Source: CAZWCE01 sp964632505 (lineage in GTDB: Bacteria; Planctomycetota; Planctomycetia; Pirellulales; Thermoguttaceae). From it: a stretch of DNA of 64,000 bases. The translations under genes were made by a program, and so were the position numbers. The DNA lies in the NCBI GenBank assembly GCA_964632505.1, contig CAZWCE010000001.1, forward strand, positions 62,001-126,000, in the 5' to 3' direction. The notes below the pieces were generated by a model. It searched no databases. It worked only from the letters and a program-made list of their open reading frames with translations, and was not told where the DNA came from. Positions 57,350 through 64,000 of this stretch are shown here, in pieces. How positions within the stretch are numbered: position 1 is the first letter of the stretch; every line of letters begins with the position of its first letter.

Positions 57350-59239
57350 ATGTTACGAACGATGAGAAAAACAACAAAAAGACGGGGTATTGTGGCGCCC
57401 CTGGCAGCCACGTTGATGCCCGTATTGATGGGATTTCTGGCCTATGGGATCGATCAGGGAAAAATATCATACAATAAAACAGCCTTGCAGAACGCGGTCG
57501 ACGCGGCGGCGCTGGCGGCGTCGGTCGAGATCGTCGCGAATGTCGAAGAGGCGGGCGATGCCAGCGGCCAGAGCGGCGAAGCGGTCTCGCCGGGTCAGAT
57601 TTCCGAAGCGAACGCCCGAGCGATCGCCGCGGATGTCGCGGCCCGGAACGGCGTTTACATCAACCCGGATCTGGACGTGAAATTCGGCCGCCGCACACGG
57701 GACCCGATGTCCGGCGAATGGACCACCCAATGGGGCTCGGAACCTTATAATGTGGTCAATGTCCGCGCGCGGCGAACCAACCCCGACTTGAGCGCGCCGG
57801 ATTCCAAACTCCCGCTCATTTTCGGGACGTTCGTCGGCATGGACTCCATCGCGCTGACCGCCGAGGCGTCCGCTTCGGTCGAATCGCGGGATATCGTCGT
57901 CGTGATGGACTATTCCGGATCGATGAACTACGACAGCCAACTCCGCTGGGATTCCATCGATAAACTGGGCAAATCGGCGATCGAAGACAACATGGAAGAT
58001 ATCTACAACGCGCTGGAACTGGACTCCAAGGATGCCGATCTGGTCTTCGAACCGGCCTGGCTGACCGTGTACGGGGAACCCTCCGAAGGCGGCTCCGATT
58101 CCTATAACGTTGTCACATTCATGGGAAATCAGCTCCATGTGCTCTCGACCAAGGACATCTCGAACGTGGTGGTCGAAGACAGGAACGGAAACCATTACAA
58201 ATTCGACAATCTCGAACAGCAGGGCGTGACGAACGAACACACGTTCACTTGGGATCGCGCCATTTATAAATGCTGGGTCAAGGCGGGACAAAACGCCAGC
58301 GGGGAGGGACCCGGTTACGGCGAACGGTTCGACAACACCACCGACGCGGTGCTGGAGTACTTCGGCCTGAACGACATCAACTATCCCTATCCGAGCGGAA
58401 GCTGGCGGAATTTCGTGGAATACTGCCGCAATAGAAACAGCGTCCCCTCGAGCGCGGGTTACCATATGTCGTACGGCGGAAAACAAATGGTGAACTATCT
58501 GCTCGACAAAAAGCGGACCCATTCCAATACGCCGGATATCTGGAAAACACCGCATTACCCGTTCCACGCGGTCCGCGAGGGAACGACCTTGCTGCTCGAC
58601 TTCCTCAATTCGCTGGAATTCGGCGACGATGTGGGACTGGTCTCCTACGACACTCACGCCAGGTACGAGCAATCGCTGAACATGGAAGGATACGCGATCG
58701 ACTTGTCGAGCGACCCGATCTGCCAGGATTACGAAGCGCTGGATCTGATCCAGAAGCATCGTCAGGCGGCCCATTACGACGTGTACACCAATGTCGCCGA
58801 TGGGCTCTACACCGCGCGTCAAATGCTCGAGGCCCACGCCCGGGCCGGCGCCCGGCCGACCATCCTGTTGATGTCGGACGGGAACGCCAACCGCTCGGTG
58901 GGAAGCACCAGCCTCCCGGCCGATTGGGACTGGGCCGATTACACCGATTACGACGGCGATGGCGATGCCGATTACTCCACCAATGACGGCGACGCGGTCG
59001 CGGCCATCCTCCAGGCGGCCGATGCGACCCAGGACGGCTACACCGTGCACACGATGAGTGTGGGAGCCAATGCCGACAAAAATCTGATGAAGGCGATCGC
59101 CCACATCGGAAACGGCCTCTGGATCGACGTTCCCGGCGGGAGCAGCATCCTCGAAATTCAGCAGCAATTGAATATGGCGTTCGGCAAGATCGCCTCGAAA
59201 GTTCCTCCGCCCAAGCTCGTCTACGAAGAGGAGATGTGA
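57350..59239 (+). CDS. TadG-like protein with von Willebrand factor A domain
   Basis: A protein of 629 residues. The N-terminal Tad segment is TTKRRGIVAPLAATLMPVLM, followed by NKTALQNAVDAAALAASVEI, the hallmark of TadG-type proteins. A vWA domain begins near residue 181 with IVVVMDYSGSMNYDSQ, giving the DxSxS metal site. ILLMSDGNANRS (about 503) supplies the later Asp. Inside the vWA lies DYTDYDGDGDADYSTND (about 531), which looks like an added calcium loop. A long stretch between the two parts of the vWA (about 210-420) is unusual and may be an inserted domain. Such proteins anchor or decorate Tad pili and mediate metal-dependent adhesion. It is the last gene of the tad set. Confidence 0.85.
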   Translation: MLRTMRKTTKRRGIVAPLAATLMPVLMGFLAYGIDQGKISYNKTALQNAVDAAALAASVEIVANVEEAGDASGQSGEAVSPGQISEANARAIAADVAARNGVYINPDLDVKFGRRTRDPMSGEWTTQWGSEPYNVVNVRARRTNPDLSAPDSKLPLIFGTFVGMDSIALTAEASASVESRDIVVVMDYSGSMNYDSQLRWDSIDKLGKSAIEDNMEDIYNALELDSKDADLVFEPAWLTVYGEPSEGGSDSYNVVTFMGNQLHVLSTKDISNVVVEDRNGNHYKFDNLEQQGVTNEHTFTWDRAIYKCWVKAGQNASGEGPGYGERFDNTTDAVLEYFGLNDINYPYPSGSWRNFVEYCRNRNSVPSSAGYHMSYGGKQMVNYLLDKKRTHSNTPDIWKTPHYPFHAVREGTTLLLDFLNSLEFGDDVGLVSYDTHARYEQSLNMEGYAIDLSSDPICQDYEALDLIQKHRQAAHYDVYTNVADGLYTARQMLEAHARAGARPTILLMSDGNANRSVGSTSLPADWDWADYTDYDGDGDADYSTNDGDAVAAILQAADATQDGYTVHTMSVGANADKNLMKAIAHIGNGLWIDVPGGSSILEIQQQLNMAFGKIASKVPPPKLVYEEEM

Positions 59240-59746
59240 GCGAACGGAGAAGAAGGCGAACCGCGCCTTTTTCCCAGCGGCCCCTGAGGCAAACCGTCCG
59301 GGCCGCGGAACCACGAACGAAGATCGCGGAAAGCCCTTGATGGGGAAGAAACTCCCGCGATCGTCACCCGGAAGGCGACCGCCCGACCGCCTTCCTCTCG
59401 GGCCACGCCCGGGAGCTTTCTCGGCCGTCCCTCCTCCTTGCATGGGGGGAGGGCGGTCCCGGGACGGCTGGTCATGACCCGATCGATGCCGCCGAGCATC
59501 TCCCTCCATCTGTTTTTCTCAGATCGAAACGTGGAACCGGTGCGCCCCGGCGAGCCTCACGGCCGCCGCCCTGCATCCCCTGACCGACACCGTTGACTCC
59601 AGCGGCCGCCGGTTCCACCTTTCTCTTTTTCCCAGGCGATTCTTGCCTCAATCTCTTGGAACGGCTATCCTGAGAAGTGTGCCGCCCGCGGGAATTTTCC
59701 GCAATGACCGATCTCCGTTTCCTCTCCGATTTGAAGGATCCTTCTC
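59240..59746. other. tadG to FAD-oxidoreductase intergenic region
   Basis: No gene is supported. Apart from the long inverted repeat at 59531-59618, nothing distinct was seen. AAGGA precedes the ATG at 59747. Confidence 0.5.
59531..59618 (+). ncRNA. Candidate structured RNA or large terminator
   Basis: GTGGAACCGG (59531-59540) and CCGGTTCCAC (59609-59618) form a perfect 10-bp closing stem around 68 bases. The enclosed GGCCGCC and GGCGAGCC segments could pair further. A pyrimidine-rich tail with a T run follows. It may be a leader or small RNA for the FAD oxidoreductase, or a delayed terminator for tadG. Confidence 0.3.
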
Positions 59747-61606
59747 ATGACGTTTTTCCGACCTTTCCGTCCGATGATTCCGCTCGTGCTTCTTCCGGTC
59801 GCGATCCTTTTGACCGTCAAGAGTGAGGTTTTCGGCCAACCGCCGATCGCCGAGGCTCCCCTTGCCGGGAGCTACGACGTGGTGGTCGTCGGCGGAACGC
59901 CCGGCGGCATCATGAGCGCCCTGGCCGCGGCCCGATCGGGTCATTCCGCCCTGTTGCTGGAACGCTCCGAACACATCGGCGGACTGCCGGCCAACGGTCT
60001 CGGCGCAACCGACATCCACACCCGGGGCGCAACCGCCGGTTACTTCCTGGAATTCGTCGGGAACATCAAAAGGCACTACGTCGAGAAATACGGGGCCGAT
60101 TCCCCCCAGGTCAAGGCTTGCAGCGACGGGTATCGATTCGAACCCCACGTGGCGGAGATGATCTTCCAGCAGATGCTCAACGAAGAGAAAGAGCGTCTCA
60201 CCGTTCTCATGCGGCGGCAGTTCAACGCCGACGGGAAGGACGTCCATTTGAAAAACGGCGTGCTTCGTCGAGTTCGCGTCATCAACCGCGAGACGGCGAA
60301 ACCTGAGACGTACCAGGCGAAGGTCTTCATCGACGCCACGTACGAGGGCGATCTGGCCGCCGCGGCCGGAGCCCCCTTCATGATCGGTCGAGAAGGACAA
60401 TCGGAATACAACGAACCGATGGCCGGCCGGCTCTACAAACCCTGGGGCGGCGATCCGGCCGAGGGATCCACGGGACTGGGCGACAACGCCGTGCAGGCCT
60501 ACAACTTCCGGCTCTGCCTGACCGACGATCCGGAGATCCATGCGCCGATCGAGAAGCCGGAATCGTACAATCGGGAGGAATACGCCTCACTGGTGACGGA
60601 TATCGAGAAGAATCGCTTCGCCGCCATCGGCAAGCGCTACGAAATGGAAATCGACGGCATCGGCCGGGTCACGAACATGGTGCGGCTGCCGAATCGCAAG
60701 ACCGACGCGAACAACCAACACGCGGCGTTCCTCTCGACCGATCTCCCCGAGGAGAACTGGCCCTGGCCGACCTCCTCCTGGCAATGGCGTGACCGGTACG
60801 CGAAGCGACTGCGCGACTACACCCTCGGTTTGCTCTGGTTCGTGCAGAACGATTCCGAACTCCCCGAAGCGTTTCGAGAACGCTGCCGCCGCTGGGGACT
60901 CGCCGAGACCGAATACCAGGACAACGATCACTTCCCGAGGCAGGTGTACGTCCGGGAAGGAAGACGCATCTTGGGCGAGCATCTCTTCACCGCCCACGAT
61001 GCCCTGCCCGTCCAGGGCAACTCGCGGCCACCGCTGTACACCGACAGCATCACCGCCAGTCATTATGCCCTTGATTCCCACGCCGTTCGGAAACGCGAAC
61101 CGGGGCGCCCCCATCTCGACGGCTTCTTCAGTTACCCGACCAAACCGTATACCGTCCCCTACGGAGTGATGGTGCCGCAGAAAGTCGAAGGACTCCTCGC
61201 GCCGGTACCGGTTTCGGGAACGCACATCGGCTTCAGCACGCTCCGGATGGAACCCTGCTGGATGGCGCTCGGACAGGCGGCCGGCACGGCGGCGGCCCTG
61301 GCGATCGAGCAGGGAGATTTGCCAAGAAATCTCAACGTCCGCCTGCTCCAGAATCGTCTGCTCGACGATGGGGCGGTCCTGGTCTACTTCCGCGATGCCG
61401 CTCCCGGCGATCCGCATTACGTGGCTCTCCAGCGAGCCGCCCTGCGCGGGGCGTTTCCTCTCGACCAATGGGATGCCCGCCTCGGGGAGCCCGTCGACGG
61501 GCAAACCGCCCGAAAGTGGAGGCAACTCCGCGGCGCACCCCCTCAACCGATGGGAAAAAATGTGACGCGGGGCGAATTGCTCGAAAAACTCTTCGGAAGC
61601 AAATGA
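59747..61606 (+). CDS. Secreted FAD-dependent oxidoreductase
   Basis: A protein of 619 residues. A signal-like N-terminus (IPLVLLPVAILLTVKSEVFG) precedes a FAD-binding Rossmann start, YDVVVVGGTPGGIMSALAAA, where the usual GxGxxG reads GGTPGG, then LLLERSEHIGGLPANGLGAT. ATYEGDLAAAAGAPF and a C-terminal RMEPCWMALGQAAGTAAALA complete the FAD_oxidored (PF12831-type) pattern often seen in planctomycete sugar or polysaccharide clusters. The substrate is unknown. FAD proteins with a Sec-type signal are unusual, since FAD is normally inserted before export, so either the signal is an anchor or the leader is read differently. No neighbour in the same direction is close enough to define an operon. Confidence 0.85.
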   Translation: MTFFRPFRPMIPLVLLPVAILLTVKSEVFGQPPIAEAPLAGSYDVVVVGGTPGGIMSALAAARSGHSALLLERSEHIGGLPANGLGATDIHTRGATAGYFLEFVGNIKRHYVEKYGADSPQVKACSDGYRFEPHVAEMIFQQMLNEEKERLTVLMRRQFNADGKDVHLKNGVLRRVRVINRETAKPETYQAKVFIDATYEGDLAAAAGAPFMIGREGQSEYNEPMAGRLYKPWGGDPAEGSTGLGDNAVQAYNFRLCLTDDPEIHAPIEKPESYNREEYASLVTDIEKNRFAAIGKRYEMEIDGIGRVTNMVRLPNRKTDANNQHAAFLSTDLPEENWPWPTSSWQWRDRYAKRLRDYTLGLLWFVQNDSELPEAFRERCRRWGLAETEYQDNDHFPRQVYVREGRRILGEHLFTAHDALPVQGNSRPPLYTDSITASHYALDSHAVRKREPGRPHLDGFFSYPTKPYTVPYGVMVPQKVEGLLAPVPVSGTHIGFSTLRMEPCWMALGQAAGTAAALAIEQGDLPRNLNVRLLQNRLLDDGAVLVYFRDAAPGDPHYVALQRAALRGAFPLDQWDARLGEPVDGQTARKWRQLRGAPPQPMGKNVTRGELLEKLFGSK

Positions 61607-62032
61607 TTGGAATCATCAAACATCTTATTGCAAGCTCGTTTCCGCTCCGTTCCCTTCCCTGAAAAAAATCCATTCTCAACCGGGTTTATTTTTTCTGATT
61701 CCGCGATCCATTTCTTCTTGAGTCGCGAGGTACGACTGCGCGCCCTCGGTCTACACAAGTCCCATTCGCTAAAAGACTTACACACTCTCTTTCGTCGTAA
61801 GTGGAAGCCGCTCCTCTTTTTTGACACCCCCCTGAATAAGGGCGTTCTAAACCTGTTTTTTACATCCCCCTAAAAAATTTTTTGCCCCTTCCCCAAAAGG
61901 GTTATTTTTTTCTCGTTTTTCGGCCGATTGTCATTCTATCATGTTCTATTATTAGCTGTACAGATGAACTAGCTCAAGAATACGATGCAACCCCTTTTGT
62001 TCATTTATTATCAACCGGAAGGTTCGGCACCG
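61607..62032. other. AT-rich intergenic region before the PAS sensor gene
   Basis: The region is clearly more AT-rich than its surroundings, with T tracts of six to eight. No gene is supported. A weak CCCTT/AAGGG hairpin followed by TTATTTTTTT near 61890-61912 could be a terminator, but the stem is only five pairs. Confidence 0.5.
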
Positions 62033-64000
62033 ATGATTCTCGACTGGAGACCTTCAAACAACCTTGCCAATCACCTGGGAGCCTTCTTCCTGGGGCTTGC
62101 CCTCGCGACCCTTTGCCACGGAATATTCACCGACGACATGGCCCCCCGCGAAATCGCCTGGGGAACCAGCTTTCTACTGCTGGGCCTGATCTCATTCGCC
62201 TTCGGTTTTCTGCTTCGCCATCGACAGGAGTACCTCGCCCCCTGGGGCCTCTCTTCTTTCGGAAACGGCAAGGCGTGGTTCTCGCCAAGCCATCCGGAGG
62301 ATTCGAATGAAAACGCGGATTCCCGGAAACTGCTGCCGGCGCTGATGGCCGCCGACATGAACCTCCTGGAATTCGATCTCTCGACGGGACGCACGATCAC
62401 GCCCGCGGAGTTCTTCGAGCCCCTCGGCTTTTCCAAAGGCTGGAAGCCGCCCAGCCTGCACGATGCGATCAAAGTGCTGGTCCATCCCGATGATCGGGCC
62501 CTTTTTCGCGCGAGGGTCGAATCCTTGCGAAGGGGGAAACGCGAGCATTTCCGCATGGAAGGCCGGGTCGTGCTCGGCCGGGGAGAACGCCTCTGGTGCC
62601 AGTGCGATGCCGTGGTCGCGACCGATCCGGAGACTCGAGAAAGAAGGCTCCTGTTCTTCCTGCAAGACATCACCGAACGTATCAATGCCCGAGAACAACT
62701 CGAAGCGAGCCGCACGCGGTATGAAAGTCTCGTCGAGGACATGCCCCTTTTGCAGTGCATGAGCGATTCGGATGGTAAGTTGACATTTGTCAATCATGCG
62801 TTTGCGGAATACTTTGGCCGCCGGGCCGACGCGCTCGTCGGCAAGAATTTCTCCGAGCTGATCCCCGCCTCCTGGGCGGATTACGTCCGATCGGAAACGG
62901 AACAGATCACCCTCCAAGAGCCGATCCGCGTGATCGAACATCCGGTGAAGCACCCCGACGGCTCACTCCGGAAAGTCCGATGGACGGTCCGCGCCTTCTT
63001 CGACGAGATGGATCGGAGAATCCGCCTCCAACGGTTGGGGGAAGACATCACGGAACTGATGGAAATGGAGGATCGCCTGCTCCGAAGCCGTCAGAGACTG
63101 AAGTTGGCGGTCGAAAGCGGCGAGGTCGGGCTTTGGGAATGGGACCTGATCCACGACATGGTCACCTTCAACGATGTCGCTCGAATGATGCTCGGCGTGG
63201 GAGAGGGAGATCTTCACGAAACCCTCGATTGCGTCATCGCCGATCTGTTGCACCCCGACGATGCCCGAGGGGTCTTCGCCAACGCCCAGGCTTATCTGCA
63301 AGGGACGATCGATCACTACGAATGCACGTTCCGCCTGAAGCATCGCGACGGATCCTGGCGTTGGGTCCTCTCGCGGGGCCGCGTGACCGAACGCACCGCC
63401 GAGGGGAAACCGATCCGCATGGCCGGAACCCACAGCGACATCACGAACCTGATCCAGATCCAAGAGGAACTCGAAGCCATCCGCGGCAAGGCGGTGACGG
63501 CCGGAAAGGAAATGCAGCGCCAGCGCGACATGCTGAACGCCTTGATCCATTCCGCGCCCGAGGGGCTCCTCTTCAAGGACACCGAGGGAACCATCCTCCA
63601 ATGCAATCCGGTGGTCTGCCGCATGCTCGGCAAGGAGCCCGATGAACTCCTGCACCGCCAATGCAGCGACATCTTCCCGGGAAATCGCGGACGGGGATAC
63701 GAGGAAGACGATCGGAAAGTACTCCGGGAAAGAAAAACCCTCCGCAAGCGCGAGGCCCTCCGCGATCATCAAGGACGTCGCATCATCGTCGATAAGATCA
63801 AATCCCCCTGCTTCGACCAGCGCGGCGAACTGCTCGGCTCGCTCACCATCGCCCACGACATCACCGAGTCTTTCCGCTCCGAGGCGCTCAATCGGGCAAG
63901 CGGGCTTTTGCTCAGTCGCCGCCACGACTATGAGAAATCGCTCTCTCAGGTGCTTTCGCTCATCGGCGAGGCGACCTCGGTCGATCGCATCCGCCTCTTC
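62033..64000 (+). CDS. Membrane-anchored multi-PAS sensor, 5' part
   Basis: The frame opens at ATG 62033 (GGAAGG about ten bases upstream) and remains open to the window end, giving 656 residues. Two hydrophobic segments (LGAFFLGLALATLCHGIF and WGTSFLLLGLISFAFGFLL) anchor the N-terminus. Four PAS/PAC units follow: a PAS_3-like one (about 100-215, ending LLFFLQDITERINA), one with LTFVNHAFAEYFGR, one with GEVGLWEWDLIHD and RWVLSRGRVTERTAEG, and one with LFKDTEGTILQCNPVVCRML. The visible part ends in the start of a GAF-like domain (SLIGEATSVDRIRLF). Output domains lie outside the window; a histidine kinase, GGDEF or phosphatase is equally possible. It probably senses redox state or small ligands. 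Confidence 0.8.
   Translation, partial: MILDWRPSNNLANHLGAFFLGLALATLCHGIFTDDMAPREIAWGTSFLLLGLISFAFGFLLRHRQEYLAPWGLSSFGNGKAWFSPSHPEDSNENADSRKLLPALMAADMNLLEFDLSTGRTITPAEFFEPLGFSKGWKPPSLHDAIKVLVHPDDRALFRARVESLRRGKREHFRMEGRVVLGRGERLWCQCDAVVATDPETRERRLLFFLQDITERINAREQLEASRTRYESLVEDMPLLQCMSDSDGKLTFVNHAFAEYFGRRADALVGKNFSELIPASWADYVRSETEQITLQEPIRVIEHPVKHPDGSLRKVRWTVRAFFDEMDRRIRLQRLGEDITELMEMEDRLLRSRQRLKLAVESGEVGLWEWDLIHDMVTFNDVARMMLGVGEGDLHETLDCVIADLLHPDDARGVFANAQAYLQGTIDHYECTFRLKHRDGSWRWVLSRGRVTERTAEGKPIRMAGTHSDITNLIQIQEELEAIRGKAVTAGKEMQRQRDMLNALIHSAPEGLLFKDTEGTILQCNPVVCRMLGKEPDELLHRQCSDIFPGNRGRGYEEDDRKVLRERKTLRKREALRDHQGRRIIVDKIKSPCFDQRGELLGSLTIAHDITESFRSEALNRASGLLLSRRHDYEKSLSQVLSLIGEATSVDRIRLF

Overview
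This 64 kb, GC-rich window most likely comes from a planctomycete (Planctomycetota), with a Pirellulales-like gene set. The grounds are family-level resemblance only: ClpC, a pseudopilin cluster with a giant GspK-like protein, kdsD-kdsC next to a very large LptC/OstA-like protein, a TIGR03545/TIGR03546-type pair, Tat-exported Gfo/Idh/MocA and isomerase-like proteins, and TadE/TadG proteins. No rRNA, tRNA or CRISPR array was recognised by eye. Strong third-position GC bias leaves very long open frames opposite real genes, one of about 5.8 kb, and these are not annotated.

Left part (1-23.5 kb): the 3' end of an ApbE-like flavin transferase converges on a PAS-receiver hybrid kinase that has lost its phospho-accepting histidine. 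Next come ClpC, a TPR membrane protein and an unusual three-part protein (Clp N-domain-like repeats, ThiD2-like domain, ThiE). An envelope block follows: kdsD and kdsC (Kdo synthesis), a 1063-residue membrane-anchored OstA/LptC-like protein and a convergent GT9 glycosyltransferase. After it lie a TPR protein with repeated NPF motifs, a metal-binding lipoprotein of the ZnuA type, NagB, and Tex with a large disordered insertion.

Centre (23.5-41.2 kb): all genes are on the minus strand and form a type II secretion/type IV pilus cluster. In transcription order they are a GspE/PilB ATPase, PilT, a second GspE/PilB ATPase, GspF/PilC, four pseudopilins (three junctions overlapping or nearly touching) and a 2005-residue GspK-like protein. 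Several carry EF-hand-like Asp loops. No secretin, inner-membrane assembly (GspL/M, PilM/N/O) or prepilin peptidase gene is in the window.

Accessory part (41.2-52.4 kb): a secreted barrel-type outer-membrane protein behind a near-consensus promoter is followed by a segment bounded by an ISAs1-type and an IS5-type transposase remnant. The segment holds a secreted glycosidase-like protein, an SMP-30/gluconolactonase-like protein and the tail of a truncated carbohydrate-binding-like protein. Beyond it, a Tat-exported FucI-like sugar isomerase homologue is divergent from a Tat-exported Gfo/Idh/MocA oxidoreductase.

Right part (52.4-64 kb): a TIGR03545-like AsmA-type protein with its small TIGR03546-like membrane partner; two TadE-like proteins and a TadG/von Willebrand A protein; a secreted FAD-dependent oxidoreductase; and the 5' part of a membrane-bound multi-PAS sensor that runs off the window.
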